DNA from: 66-474 sp035688305
GTDB taxonomy: Bacteria; Pseudomonadota; Gammaproteobacteria; Xanthomonadales; Rhodanobacteraceae
Assembly: GCA_035688305.1 (NCBI GenBank)
Contig: DASSNC010000040.1
Coordinates: forward strand, 1-50,025
Direction: 5' to 3'
Length of the DNA: 50,025 bases
Part shown: positions 1 to 9,164 of the stretch, one piece after another
Layout: every line of letters starts with the position of its first letter
Numbering within the stretch: the stretch's first letter is position 1
The notes under the pieces: generated by a model
Databases searched by the model: none
What the model was told of the DNA's origin: nothing
The model's input: the letters and a program-made list of their open reading frames with translations, nothing else
Program-made: the position numbers and the translations under genes

Positions 1-846
1 CCGATGCTCAAGGAAACCGCCAAGCTGGCGGCAAAGGGTGGCGACGTGCCGATTTCGCCGCTGGGTTCGGGTTCCGACTACAGCGCTTTCCTCGAACATC
101 TCGGCATCGGAACATTGGACATCGGCTTCGGTGGTGAAGCCGAGCAGGGTGGCATCTACCATTCCCGCTACGACTCGTTCGACCACTACATCCGCTTCGG
201 TGATCCGACCTTCGAGTACGGGGTAGCGCTGGCCAAGGTCGCGGGCCGCATCGTAATGCGCACGGCCGATTCGGAAGTGTTGCCGATGCGCTTCGGCGAC
301 TTCAGCACCACGCTGGATCGCTACGTGAAGCAGTTGCACAAGCAGGTCGACGAGCAACGCAAGGCCGCCGAACAGCAGCACAAGTTGCTCGCTGCGGGCG
401 CGTACAAACTGGCCGCCGATCCGCTGCATCCGGTGGCGCCGCCCGAGCTTTTGTCCGACGTCCCGAAGATCGACTTCGGGCCGCTCGACTCAGCCGCAAA
501 GCAGTTGAAGAAGAGTGCACAAGCCTATGAAAAGGCTTATAACGCTCGTGCAGAAAACGGGTTGGCGATCCCTGCTGCACAACTCGCGCAGGTCAACCAG
601 TTGATGGGCACGCTGGAACAGCGTCTGCTCGATTCGCGAGGCCTGCCGGGCCGCCCGTGGTACCGCAACATGATCCAGGCGCCGGGTGAGTTGACTGGCT
701 ATGCGCCGAAGGTGATTCCGGCCGTGCACGAGGCATTGGATGCGCGCGACTGGAAGCGCGCGGACCAGTACGTGGTGGTCACGGCCAAGGTGCTCGACGG
801 CTATCGTGCGCAATTGGACAAGCTGACCGCTCTGTTGCAGAAATAG
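1..846 (+). CDS. M28-family peptidase, glutamate-carboxypeptidase-II-like (5' partial)
   Basis: The reading frame is open from the first base, so the N-terminus and most of the zinc-peptidase domain lie outside the window. The visible 281 residues begin in the last part of the catalytic domain. They contain GSGSDYSAFLEHLGI and then GIYHSRYDSFDHY, which resemble the GSGNDFEVFFQRLGI and LYHSVYETY stretches of human glutamate carboxypeptidase II. The His of YHS corresponds to a zinc ligand in that family. The C-terminal ~190 residues match the helical transferrin-receptor-like dimerisation domain, including LDSRGLPGRPWYRNMI near the end. Known members are exported or surface aminopeptidases and carboxypeptidases acting on short peptides. 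Whether a signal peptide is present cannot be seen. Substrate is unknown. Confidence 0.85.
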   Translation, partial: PMLKETAKLAAKGGDVPISPLGSGSDYSAFLEHLGIGTLDIGFGGEAEQGGIYHSRYDSFDHYIRFGDPTFEYGVALAKVAGRIVMRTADSEVLPMRFGDFSTTLDRYVKQLHKQVDEQRKAAEQQHKLLAAGAYKLAADPLHPVAPPELLSDVPKIDFGPLDSAAKQLKKSAQAYEKAYNARAENGLAIPAAQLAQVNQLMGTLEQRLLDSRGLPGRPWYRNMIQAPGELTGYAPKVIPAVHEALDARDWKRADQYVVVTAKVLDGYRAQLDKLTALLQK

Positions 847-927
847 CTGCAAGCGTTCCGCACGCCATGCGTGCGGGACTGCCTGCGCTAGCCGATTGCG
901 GAGCCAGTGATCCGCCATAATGCCCGC

Positions 928-2211
928 ATGCACGAAGCTGGCGCGACATTGCCGCACGTTGTCATTCTGGGCGGCGGGTTCGGTGGACTCTGGGCAACCC
1001 GCGGGCTCGCGCGCGCGCCGGTGCGGATCACCCTCATCGACCGCGCCAACCACCACCTGTTCCAGCCGTTGCTGTACCAGGTTGCCGCAGCCAGCCTGTC
1101 TGGCCCGGATATTTCCGCGCCGTTGCGGCACATCGTGCGCAAGCAGCGCAATGTCACGGTGTGGATGGGCGATGTCGAAGCCATCGACGTCGCTGCGCGG
1201 CAGGTCCGCGCGGGTGCCCAGACGGTCGACTACGACTACCTTGTCGTCGCGACTGGTTCGAGCCACGCGTATTTCGGCCACACTGCGTGGGAACCCGATG
1301 CGCCGGGTCTCAAGACGATGGACGACGCGCTGGTGATCCGGCGCCGGGTGCTGTCCGCCTTCGAAGTTGCCGAACGCGAACCTGATCCTGCGCGGCGCGC
1401 GGAATGGCTTTCGTTCGTGATCGTCGGCGCAGGCCCGACCGGCGTCGAACTCGCGGGCACGCTCGCTGAAATGGCGCAGCACACCTTGCCGCGTGAATTT
1501 CGGCGCGCCCGTCCGCGGGATGCGCAGATCCACCTGGTCGAAGCGGGACCGCGCGTACTGGCGGCGATGCCCGAGCCATTGTCAACGATTGCCCGTCGCA
1601 AGCTGGAGCGCATGCGTGTGCAGGTGCACTGCGGTGCAAAAGTGACCGACATTGACGCGACTGGCGTGCGCATGGGCGACACCCGCATCGCCGCGCGTAC
1701 CGTGTTGTGGGCTGCCGGGGTGGCGGCGTCAGCGTTGGGCGCGCAGCTCGGCGCGCAATGCGATCGGGCCGGACGCGTGCACGTAGCGCCGGACTTGTCA
1801 GTGCCGGCGCATCCCGAGGTGTTCGTGATCGGCGACCTCGCGCACGTCGAACAGGACGGAGCGCAAGTGCCTGGCATGGCGCCAGCGGCCAAGCAAATGG
1901 GTACGCACGCCGCCAAGGCAATCCGCGAACGCGTTGCCGGGCGTGCGCCGCGGCCGTTTCGCTATCGCGACTTCGGCAGCCTCGCCAGCATCAGTCGATC
2001 ATCCGCGGTGGTCGCCATTCGCGGTTGGCGCATCTCGGGTTTCGCCGGTTGGTTGTTCTGGCTCATCGTCCACATTTTTTTCCTGATCGGTTTCCGCAAC
2101 CGGTTTGCGGTGATGTGGAACTGGGCGTGGTCGTACCTGACCTGGCAGCGTTATGCGCGCATCATCGTGGGCCATGAGCGCGACTCAGCGGACCGCGGTC
2201 GCGCCTCATGA
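928..2211 (+). CDS. ndh: NAD(P)/FAD-dependent oxidoreductase, NDH-2-type NADH dehydrogenase
   Basis: 427 residues. Two Rossmann folds are visible: an FAD-binding GGGFGG within the first 20 residues and an NADH-binding VGAGPTGVELAG near residue 170. An ATG-type FAD motif, VFVIGDLAHVEQ, lies near residue 300. The C-terminal region GFAGWLFWLIVHIFFLIGF is a strongly hydrophobic membrane anchor followed by NRFAVMWNWAWSYLTW, as in type II NADH:quinone oxidoreductases. These enzymes oxidise NADH and reduce membrane quinone without pumping protons. An in-frame GTG at 907 would add seven residues. The ATG at 928 was chosen because the FAD motif follows at the usual distance. The gene ends against the 3' end of tilS, with the stop codons back to back. 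Quinone specificity is inferred from family resemblance only. Confidence 0.88.
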   Translation: MHEAGATLPHVVILGGGFGGLWATRGLARAPVRITLIDRANHHLFQPLLYQVAAASLSGPDISAPLRHIVRKQRNVTVWMGDVEAIDVAARQVRAGAQTVDYDYLVVATGSSHAYFGHTAWEPDAPGLKTMDDALVIRRRVLSAFEVAEREPDPARRAEWLSFVIVGAGPTGVELAGTLAEMAQHTLPREFRRARPRDAQIHLVEAGPRVLAAMPEPLSTIARRKLERMRVQVHCGAKVTDIDATGVRMGDTRIAARTVLWAAGVAASALGAQLGAQCDRAGRVHVAPDLSVPAHPEVFVIGDLAHVEQDGAQVPGMAPAAKQMGTHAAKAIRERVAGRAPRPFRYRDFGSLASISRSSAVVAIRGWRISGFAGWLFWLIVHIFFLIGFRNRFAVMWNWAWSYLTWQRYARIIVGHERDSADRGRAS

Positions 2212-3546
2212 CGGACGCAGCCATGCTGGTCGCAACCAGCGCGGACGTCCCGCGCCGGCATTGAAAATGGCCATGCCGCGTTCACTGATCCAGTTGTCGC
2301 CGACCGCGATCAACTCGTCGTCCGCATAGATCATCGGGCAACGCTCGCGCACCCAAGGCGGCACCCGTGCCTGCTGGAACAGGTCGCGCAGCTCGCGCGT
2401 GTGCGGATCGCCCGCCGGCTTGATGCGCTCGCCGCCACGGCGCAGGCGCACGTTGAGCGGCGGACTGAACGCGGGTGGTGTTGGCGACGCATCCGGCGTC
2501 GCCGCAACGGCGGTGAGCGTGCCGCCGTCCGCGGGCAAGCGCAGCGGTTCTCCGGACCAACTCGCCCGCCAGGCGACCGGTTGCGCGGGAAGGGGCGGGG
2601 TTGCGTGCAGGCGACCGTCCCAGATCCTGACTTCCGCGCCGGGCCACGTCACGCACGGCAGGGCGTCTTCGACGGCATGCGCGGCCTGATGCTGCAGCTG
2701 GTGGCACTGCGCATCATTGGGGATCGGCAAGCCGCGCTCGCGCAGCCACTGGTGCAGTGCCGGCACGCGCACGGCGGCCGGCAACGCCAACCAGCCGTCC
2801 GCGTCGAGCGTCGCATCCGCGCGCCGCAGCTCACCTACTGCGGCTTCGGCTTCGCGCGCGAGATGCGCGGCGGCAGTGCGGCACAATTGCGCGGCGTGCA
2901 GGATCGAGGTGCCGGCATGCGGCCAATGCGCGTCGATCCGGGGCAGGATTTCCGTGCGCAGCAGGTTGCGCGAAAACCGCGGATCGTCATTGGCCGGGTC
3001 ATCGATGTGCGCCAGAGCGTGCGTGGCGACGTATTCGCGCAGGGTCGCGCGCGGGATATCGAGCAAAGGCCGCCACAGGCATCCGCGCCCGAACGGGCGC
3101 AGTGTGCGTATGCCGCCGAGTCCTTCCGGGCCCGCGCCGCGCAGCAATTTCAGCATCACCGTTTCGATCTGGTCGTCGCGGTGGTGGGCCAGTGCCAGCC
3201 ATTCGTTCGCACGCAACGCCTCGGCGAAAACCGCGTGCCGCGCGTGTCGCGCTGCGGCTTCGATGCCCTCGCCGCGCGTGTCGTCCACGCGCACGCGGAC
3301 GACCTGCAACGGCACGGCGAGTGCCTCGCAGAAGCGCCGGCAATGATCCGCCCAGCGGCCGCTGTCGGGGTGCAGGCCATGGTCGATGTGTAGCGCGCGC
3401 AAGCCGCGTGCGCGCGCGTCTGGCGATTGCGCCAATGCATGCAGCAGTGCGGTGGAATCCGGCCCGCCGCTGTAGGCGATGCAAAATCCTGCGGCCGGTG
3501 ACCGCGCCAGCCCGGCAGCCAGGGTCAGGTGCAAGGTGTGGCTCAT
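2206..3546 (-). CDS. tilS: tRNA(Ile)-lysidine synthase TilS
   Basis: 446 residues. TilS uses ATP and lysine to convert C34 of the CAU-anticodon tRNA-Ile to lysidine, so that it reads AUA codons. The PP-loop ATPase motif SGGPDST is at residues 26-32, followed by LHIDHGLHPDS and then ALAHHRDDQIETVMLKLLRG, all hallmarks of the family. The C-terminal TilS substrate-recognition domain is present (LRRGGERIKPAG, then HTRELRDLFQQARVPPWVR). The start is fixed by an ATGA overlap with the upstream NYN gene (ATG at 3546-3544, TGA at 3545-3543), which implies translational coupling. A longer frame upstream merely overlaps that gene. Proximity to accA and dnaE matches other gammaproteobacteria. Confidence 0.95.
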   Translation of the reverse strand: MSHTLHLTLAAGLARSPAAGFCIAYSGGPDSTALLHALAQSPDARARGLRALHIDHGLHPDSGRWADHCRRFCEALAVPLQVVRVRVDDTRGEGIEAAARHARHAVFAEALRANEWLALAHHRDDQIETVMLKLLRGAGPEGLGGIRTLRPFGRGCLWRPLLDIPRATLREYVATHALAHIDDPANDDPRFSRNLLRTEILPRIDAHWPHAGTSILHAAQLCRTAAAHLAREAEAAVGELRRADATLDADGWLALPAAVRVPALHQWLRERGLPIPNDAQCHQLQHQAAHAVEDALPCVTWPGAEVRIWDGRLHATPPLPAQPVAWRASWSGEPLRLPADGGTLTAVAATPDASPTPPAFSPPLNVRLRRGGERIKPAGDPHTRELRDLFQQARVPPWVRERCPMIYADDELIAVGDNWISERGMAIFNAGAGRPRWLRPAWLRPS

Positions 3547-4286
3547 TTGCTGCTGCGGGCGCGCACGTACAAGTGCTTGCCGTTGCCGATCTGGCGCTCC
3601 TCGGTACTGAACAGGCCGATGCCCTTGAGCAGGCCGCTGAGCTTGGCGTAACCGTAGTTGCGCGAATCGAAGTCGGGGGACTGCTTGCTGATGATGTTGC
3701 CGACTGCGCCGAGTGCGGCCCACCCGTTGTCGTCGGAGGCCGCTTCGATCGCGCCGCGCAGCAGGGTCATCAAGCGGGCGTCGCCGCGCAGTTCCTTGGC
3801 GGGGCGTTGCTTCTGCCGCGCTTCGGTTTCGGTCTCATCATGCTTGCCGTCGAGGATCTCCGTGTAGATGAATTTGTCGCAGGCCGACACGAAGGGTTCG
3901 GGTGTCTTGCGTTCGCCGAAGCCGTAGACCAGCAGCCCCGATTCGCGGATGCGCCCGGCCAGGCGCGTGAAATCGCTGTCGCTGGACACGATGCAGAATC
4001 CATCGAAGCGTCCGGAATACAGCAGATCCATCGCGTCGATGATCAGCGCGGAGTCGGTCGAATTCTTGCCGCGCGTGTAGCCGAACTGCTGGATCGGCTG
4101 CACCGATTGCGTCAGCAGCTGTTCCTTCCAGCCCTTCAGATGGGTGTCGGTCCAGTCGCCATACGCACGCTTGACGTGCGCGGTTCCGTACTTGGCGATT
4201 TCGGCGAGCAGGGCTGGCAGCAACGAGGGCTGCGCGTTGTCGGCATCAATCAGCACCGCCAGCTTGGCAGCGGGTTCCGTGGACAT
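3543..4286 (-). CDS. NYN-domain protein with C-terminal OST-HTH/LOTUS-like domain
   Basis: 247 residues. The N-terminal half is a NYN (PIN-like) domain. LAVLIDADNAQP contains the acidic residues D14 and D16. IDAMDLLYSG and then IVSSDSDFTRLAGRIRESG give the further acidic metal-site residues expected of a PIN-fold ribonuclease. The C-terminal ~80 residues (SDDNGWAALGAVGNIISKQ to HLYVRAR) resemble the OST-HTH/LOTUS RNA-binding domain often fused to NYN in bacteria. A strong ribosome site, AAGGAG, lies eight bases before the ATG. The gene sits between accA and tilS, and its stop overlaps the tilS start. Nuclease activity on RNA is a family-based inference. The link to tRNA modification is suggested only by coupling to tilS. 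Confidence 0.85.
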   Translation of the reverse strand: MSTEPAAKLAVLIDADNAQPSLLPALLAEIAKYGTAHVKRAYGDWTDTHLKGWKEQLLTQSVQPIQQFGYTRGKNSTDSALIIDAMDLLYSGRFDGFCIVSSDSDFTRLAGRIRESGLLVYGFGERKTPEPFVSACDKFIYTEILDGKHDETETEARQKQRPAKELRGDARLMTLLRGAIEAASDDNGWAALGAVGNIISKQSPDFDSRNYGYAKLSGLLKGIGLFSTEERQIGNGKHLYVRARSSK

Positions 4287-4358
4287 GCCTGATGCTCCTT
4301 CGGCTTCGACCTGCCGATGGTAACGCGTTGCCCGCAGCGCCTGCCGTCTGGTCCGGGC

Positions 4359-5318
4359 TCAGCTTTCCTGCCAGGTGCCGTAACTGCGCAGGCGCTGATA
4401 GCGCTGTTCCAGCAGCTGCTCGACCGGCAGGGCCTGCAGTTCGTCCAACTGGTTCAACAGCACGGCTTTCAGGCGGATCGCCATCGAGCGCGGATTGCGG
4501 TGCGCGCCGCCGGTCGGCTCGCGGATGATCTTGTCGATCAGGCCGAGTTCAAGCAGGCGCGGCGCGGTCATGCCCATCGCCTCGGCGGCATCGCGGGCCC
4601 GGTTGGCATCCTTGTAGAGGATCGATGCACAACCTTCCGGCGTGATGACGGAGTAGGTCGAATATTGCAGCATATTGACGCGGTCGCCGACGCCGATCGC
4701 CAGCGCGCCGCCCGAGCCGCCTTCGCCGATCACGGTGCATACGATCGGCACTTTGAGTTCCGCCATCACCTCGAGGTTGTGGGCGATGGCTTCGCTCTGG
4801 CCACGTTCTTCGGCGCCGACGCCGGGATAGGCGCCGGGCGTGTCGATGAAGGTAAGGATGGGCAACTTGAAGCGTTCGGCCAACTGCATCAGGCGCAGCG
4901 CCTTGCGGTAACCCTCCGGGCGCGGCATGCCGAAATTGCGGCGCACCTTGGACTTGATGTCGCGGCCCTTCTGGTGGCCGATCACCACCACCGGGCGCCC
5001 GACGATCCGCGCCAACCCGCCCACGATGGCTTCGTCGTCGGCGTACATGCGGTCGCCGGCGAGTTCGTGGAACTCGTCGCACATCACCGCGATGTAGTCC
5101 GTGGTGTAAGGTCGCCCCGGGTGCCGCGAAAGTTGCGAAACCTGCCACGAGGAAAGGTTGCGGAAGATTTCGGCGGTCTTGATCCGCAGCTTGCCGCGCA
5201 GCTTGCCAACCTCGGCATCGACGTCGAGTGCGTTGTCGTGGCCCGCCGCGGTCAGCTCGCGAAGTTTGTCTTCCAGCTCGGCGATCGGCTGTTCGAAATC
5301 GAGGAAGTTCGGATTCAT
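4359..5318 (-). CDS. accA: Acetyl-CoA carboxylase carboxyltransferase subunit alpha
   Basis: 319 residues, the usual AccA length. With AccD it forms the carboxyltransferase that moves CO2 from biotin-BCCP to acetyl-CoA, making malonyl-CoA for fatty acid synthesis. Typical stretches are present: MNPNFLDFEQPIAELEDKL at the start, RPYTTDYI, then GRPVVVIGHQKGRD, TFIDTPGAYPGVGAEERGQ and GEGGSGGALAIGVGDRV. The start at 5318 was chosen because family members begin with this MNPNFLDFE stretch; upstream in-frame ATGs give non-homologous residues. The gene lies 81 bases after dnaE in the conserved dnaE-accA order. Confidence 0.97.
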   Translation of the reverse strand: MNPNFLDFEQPIAELEDKLRELTAAGHDNALDVDAEVGKLRGKLRIKTAEIFRNLSSWQVSQLSRHPGRPYTTDYIAVMCDEFHELAGDRMYADDEAIVGGLARIVGRPVVVIGHQKGRDIKSKVRRNFGMPRPEGYRKALRLMQLAERFKLPILTFIDTPGAYPGVGAEERGQSEAIAHNLEVMAELKVPIVCTVIGEGGSGGALAIGVGDRVNMLQYSTYSVITPEGCASILYKDANRARDAAEAMGMTAPRLLELGLIDKIIREPTGGAHRNPRSMAIRLKAVLLNQLDELQALPVEQLLEQRYQRLRSYGTWQES

Positions 5319-5346
5319 TCCCGGCATCAGACTGGGCAAAGCGGCG

Positions 5347-5352
5347 ATTATA
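5347..5352 (-). promoter_or_regulatory. Candidate -10 box for accA
   Basis: On the minus strand this reads TATAAT, a perfect sigma70 -10 hexamer, 28 bases upstream of the accA ATG in the dnaE-accA gap. No good TTGACA-like -35 box lies 16-18 bases further upstream (the 17-base position reads GCCGAT). It could therefore be a weak or activator-dependent internal promoter, or chance in an otherwise GC-rich spacer. Confidence 0.4.
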
Positions 5353-5399
5353 ACCGCGCGGCCCGTGGCATCGGCCAAAGCATACGCCGGCGCAGGGCT

Positions 5400-8300
5400 T
5401 CAGTCGGCGCCGGGCCGTGACAGCGAAGCCTGCACCGACTTGACGCCAGGTACACCGTGCAGGGCACGCAGCAGATCGGTGCTCACGCGTACCCGCCAAT
5501 CGTCACCGAGCCGGATGTCGGCGCTGCCGGCGGCGTTGTGGTAGCCGGTCAGGAGCAACGGCGTGCGCCCGCCGCAATGGCCTGCCAACGCCCGCTTGAA
5601 GTCGGCCACGAAGCCGGCATTGATGCCGTTGACGCCCACCCGCAGCACCCGCGATCCGGCCTCGCAGGCGGCGTCGAGTGTCCACACGCGCCGCGCGCGC
5701 AGCTGCAGTTCGCCGCTGAAATCATCGAAGCCGAGTCCGCCCTCGATCACCAGCAGGGCGTCGGGTTGCAGCAGCGCGGCGTATTGCTGGAACGCCTCGC
5801 GGAAGAAACCGACCTCCAGCGCGCCGCTCCAGTCCTCGATGCGTACGAACGCGGCACTGTCGCCGCGGCGGCGCATTTTGGTGACCATGCCCGCGGCGGC
5901 CCATGGCGTTTCCGGTGCGCGCCGATAGCGGTTGTCGCCATCGTCGCCGTCGCTCTTGCGCGGGGGCGGGGCCTGGTAGTTGTCGTTGATCTCGCCGAGC
6001 GGGCAGGTGGCCAGTTGCGCCAGCAACTCGCGCCACGGATCGGTCGGATGCCCGGACAAATAGTGCCCGAGCGTGGCACGCTCGCCGGCCAGCTTGCGTT
6101 CGAGTGACCAGTCGGGTTCCGGTTGCGTCGTGATCGCCGCGGTTGCGACCGGCGCCAGTGCCGCGCCGAACATGTCGTTCTGGCCGGCTTCGCGATCGCG
6201 CAGGCTCTGTTCGGCCGCCTTCACCGCCTCGGGCAGCTGCGCGGTCAGGGTCGCGCGGTTTTCTCCCAGTGAATCGAGCGCGCCGGATTGGATGAGCGCT
6301 TCGAACACGCGCTTGTTCAACTTGCCGGGATCGACCCGTGCGCAAAAATCGGCAAGGCTCTTGAATGGGCCGCCGTTGGCGCGGCTGGCGGCGATGGCTT
6401 CACACACCGCGCGCCCCACACCCTTGATGGCACCGAGGCCGTAACGGATGCTGCCACGTGGACCGGCTTGCGCCGCGTCGCGATCGGCATTGGCGGTGAA
6501 ATGGTAGTCGGACGCGTTGACGTCGGGCGGCAGTACGGCGACGCCGATCCTGCGCGTGTCGTCGATGAACTGCACCAGCTTGTCGGTCGAGTCCATGTCC
6601 GAGGACATCGTCGCCGCCATGAACTCGGCGGGGTAATGCGTCTTCAGCCAGGCCGTGTGGTAGGCGACCAGCGAATACGCGGCGGCGTGCGACTTGTTGA
6701 AGCCGTAGCCGGCGAACTTTTCCATCTGGTCGAAGATCGCGTCGGCTTTCCTTGCATCGACGCCGTTTTGCACCGCGCCGTCGCGGAAAATTTCGCGGTG
6801 CTTGGCCATCTCGGCCGGCACCTTCTTGCCCATCGCGCGGCGCAGCAGGTCGGCGCCGCCGAGCGAGTAACCGCCGACGATCTGCGCCATCTGCATCACT
6901 TGTTCCTGATAGACCATGATGCCGAAGGTTTCGCGCAACACCGGTTCGATGCGCGGATCGGGATAGACCACCGGTTCGCGGCCGTGCTTGCGCGCCACGT
7001 AGTTCGGAATCAGCTCCATCGGGCCCGGTCGGAACAAGGAGTTCAACGCAATCAGGTCTTCGAGGCAATCAGGCTTGGCGTCCTTGAGCAGCCGCTGCAT
7101 GCCGTTGCCTTCGAACTGGAACACCGCGACGGTGCGCGCCTCGCGGAACAGCTGGTAGGTTTCGGCGTCGTCGAGCGGCAGCTTCGCGAGATCCAATGGC
7201 GCATCTGCAGCCACAGGCTGCACATGCTTTCCTTCCCCTGCTTGCGGGGGAAGGTGCCCGGAGGGCGGATGGGGGCAAGCCTTGCGGCAGCGATTGGCGT
7301 TGATCGCCTTCACCGCCCAGTCGAGGATCGTGAGGGTGCGCAGGCCGAGGAAGTCGAACTTCACGAGGCCCACGGTTTCGACGTCGTTCTTGTCGTACTG
7401 GGTGACCACGCCGCCGCCGCCGGGCTCGCAATACAGCGGCGCGAAATCGGTGAGCGGGCTGGGTGCGATCACCACGCCGCCGGCGTGCTTGCCGGCGTTG
7501 CGGGCGAGGCCTTCCAGCTTCAGCGCGAGATCGATCAGGGTGCGCGCCTCGTCGTCTTGCGCATACAAATCGCAGAATTCGCGCACGACACGATCGGGCT
7601 CCTTCTTCGATTTGTCGCTCAAACCCAGCGCATCGCCCAGGGTCAGGTCCAGCGGCATGCGCGGGATGAGCTTGGCAATCCTGTCGACCTGGCCGTAGGG
7701 CATGCCGAGCACGCGCCCGCAGTCGCGCAGCACGGCCTTGGCCGCCATCGAGCCGTAGGTGATGATCTGGCTGACCTGGTCGCGCCCGTACTTGTCGGCG
7801 ACGTAGGCGATCACCTCATCGCGGCGTTCCATGCAGAAGTCAACGTCGAAGTCGGGCATCGACACGCGTTCGGGGTTGAGGAAACGCTCGAACAGCAGTC
7901 CGAAGCGCAGCGGGTCGAGGTCGGTGATCTTCAGGCACCACGCCACCACCGAACCCGCGCCCGAGCCGCGGCCGGGGCCGACCGGGATGTCCTGCGACTT
8001 GGCCCAGCGGATGAAGTCCGAGACGATCAGGAAGTAACCGGCAAATCCCATCTTGCCAATCACGTCCAACTCGTTCTCGAGCCGGTTGACGTAGTCCTCG
8101 CGCGTGTGGCCGGCCGCGATGCCGGACTCGGCCAGTCGTTGCTCCAGTCCCTCGCGCGATTGGCTGGCGATCCACGATTCCAGCGTGTGTTGCTCCGGAA
8201 CCGGAAACGCCGGCAAGTAGTAGGTGCCGAAGGACAGTTCGAGGTTGCAGCGCTTGGCCAGCTCGACGGTGTTTGCGAGCGCCTCGGGAATGTCCGCGAA

Positions 8301-9104
8301 CAGCGTCGCCATCGCTGCAGGTGGCTTCAACCATTGTTCGGGCGAGTAGTCGTGGGGTCGGCGTGGGTCGGAGAGTTGGAAGCCCTGCTGGATGCACACG
8401 CGCGCTTCGTGCGCTTCGAAGTCGTCGGCATCGAGGAAACGCACGTCGTTGCTGGCGACGACTGGCAGGTCGAGGCTTGCGGCAAGTTGCAGGGCGCCTT
8501 GGTTGAAGGCTTCCTCGCCGTCACGCCCGGTGCGGGTCAATTCCAGATACAGGCCATCGCCGAAATGCCGGCGCAATGCATCCAGCTCGGTCAGTGCGTC
8601 GTGCTCGCGCCCGGCGCCGAGCAGGCGCCCGCAAGTGCTGTCGCGACCCGCCATCGCGAACAGGCCTTCCACCGCGCCTTGCAGCCATTCCGTTTGCAGT
8701 TGTGCGCGCCCCGCGTGCTGGCCTTCGAGCCACCCGCGCGAGATCAGCCGGGTCAGGTTGAGGTAGCCGGCGTGGTCCCGACACAGCAAAGTGAGCCGGG
8801 TGGGCCGGGTCGGGTCCTCGCGATCAGCAAACCATGCGTCGCAACCGACGATCGGCTTGATGCCGGCCTTCTCGGCCGCGCGATAGAACTTGATTTGCGC
8901 GAACAGGTTGGAATCGTCGGTCAGCGCCAGCGCGGGCAGGCCCAACTCCACCGCGCGGCTCACCAGGTTGGCGTGCTTGGCCTTGGCCGGGTCGCCGTAT
9001 TCGGGCTTCTCCGGAATGCGGATCGTGGAGTCGCGCAGCGAGTATTCGCTGTGCGTGCGCAGGTGGATGAACTCGATCGGCATGGCGGGCTTCGTGGTAT
9101 CCAT
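5400..9104 (-). CDS. dnaE: DNA polymerase III subunit alpha
   Basis: 1,234 residues, the replicative polymerase catalytic subunit. An N-terminal PHP domain starts with FIHLRTHSEYSLRDS. The polymerase core shows VGPGRGSGAGSVVAWCL and the catalytic-aspartate motif MPDFDVDFCMERRDEVI. It also has NAGKHAGGVVI, FRPGPMELIPNYVARKHG and the GYGFNKSHAAAYS stretch. A helix-hairpin-helix and an OB-fold region follow (WAAAGMVTKMRRRGDSAAF). The protein is about 70 residues longer than E. coli DnaE. About 27 of these come from an in-frame palindromic DNA insertion between INANR and DAPLDLAKLPLDD (listed separately). Another comes from a charged loop near RKSDGDDGDNRYRR. ATG at 9104 was chosen; ATG at 9083 is an alternative. 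The gene follows rnhB, with a thioredoxin-like gene in between. Confidence 0.97.
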   Translation of the reverse strand: MDTTKPAMPIEFIHLRTHSEYSLRDSTIRIPEKPEYGDPAKAKHANLVSRAVELGLPALALTDDSNLFAQIKFYRAAEKAGIKPIVGCDAWFADREDPTRPTRLTLLCRDHAGYLNLTRLISRGWLEGQHAGRAQLQTEWLQGAVEGLFAMAGRDSTCGRLLGAGREHDALTELDALRRHFGDGLYLELTRTGRDGEEAFNQGALQLAASLDLPVVASNDVRFLDADDFEAHEARVCIQQGFQLSDPRRPHDYSPEQWLKPPAAMATLFADIPEALANTVELAKRCNLELSFGTYYLPAFPVPEQHTLESWIASQSREGLEQRLAESGIAAGHTREDYVNRLENELDVIGKMGFAGYFLIVSDFIRWAKSQDIPVGPGRGSGAGSVVAWCLKITDLDPLRFGLLFERFLNPERVSMPDFDVDFCMERRDEVIAYVADKYGRDQVSQIITYGSMAAKAVLRDCGRVLGMPYGQVDRIAKLIPRMPLDLTLGDALGLSDKSKKEPDRVVREFCDLYAQDDEARTLIDLALKLEGLARNAGKHAGGVVIAPSPLTDFAPLYCEPGGGGVVTQYDKNDVETVGLVKFDFLGLRTLTILDWAVKAINANRCRKACPHPPSGHLPPQAGEGKHVQPVAADAPLDLAKLPLDDAETYQLFREARTVAVFQFEGNGMQRLLKDAKPDCLEDLIALNSLFRPGPMELIPNYVARKHGREPVVYPDPRIEPVLRETFGIMVYQEQVMQMAQIVGGYSLGGADLLRRAMGKKVPAEMAKHREIFRDGAVQNGVDARKADAIFDQMEKFAGYGFNKSHAAAYSLVAYHTAWLKTHYPAEFMAATMSSDMDSTDKLVQFIDDTRRIGVAVLPPDVNASDYHFTANADRDAAQAGPRGSIRYGLGAIKGVGRAVCEAIAASRANGGPFKSLADFCARVDPGKLNKRVFEALIQSGALDSLGENRATLTAQLPEAVKAAEQSLRDREAGQNDMFGAALAPVATAAITTQPEPDWSLERKLAGERATLGHYLSGHPTDPWRELLAQLATCPLGEINDNYQAPPPRKSDGDDGDNRYRRAPETPWAAAGMVTKMRRRGDSAAFVRIEDWSGALEVGFFREAFQQYAALLQPDALLVIEGGLGFDDFSGELQLRARRVWTLDAACEAGSRVLRVGVNGINAGFVADFKRALAGHCGGRTPLLLTGYHNAAGSADIRLGDDWRVRVSTDLLRALHGVPGVKSVQASLSRPGAD
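7231..7275. repeat. Palindromic repeat element inserted in frame within dnaE
   Basis: The plus strand holds CCTTCCCC-TGCTTGCG-GGGGAAGG (7231-7254), a hairpin with an 8-bp stem, followed by TGCCCGGAGGGCGGATGGGGG. This hairpin-plus-GC-tail pattern is typical of dispersed intergenic repeats in xanthomonads and related bacteria (recalled, not searched). Here it lies inside dnaE and is read through as HPPSGHLPPQAGEGKH, in a linker that is short in E. coli DnaE. The exact element borders are uncertain; flanking bases from about 7205 to 7290 may also belong to it. Confidence 0.65.
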
Positions 9105-9164
9105 GCAAGCCTATTGTGGCCAGCCGGAGGCGGCAAGCTTGACATGCTGACCGCATTCGTCCCG

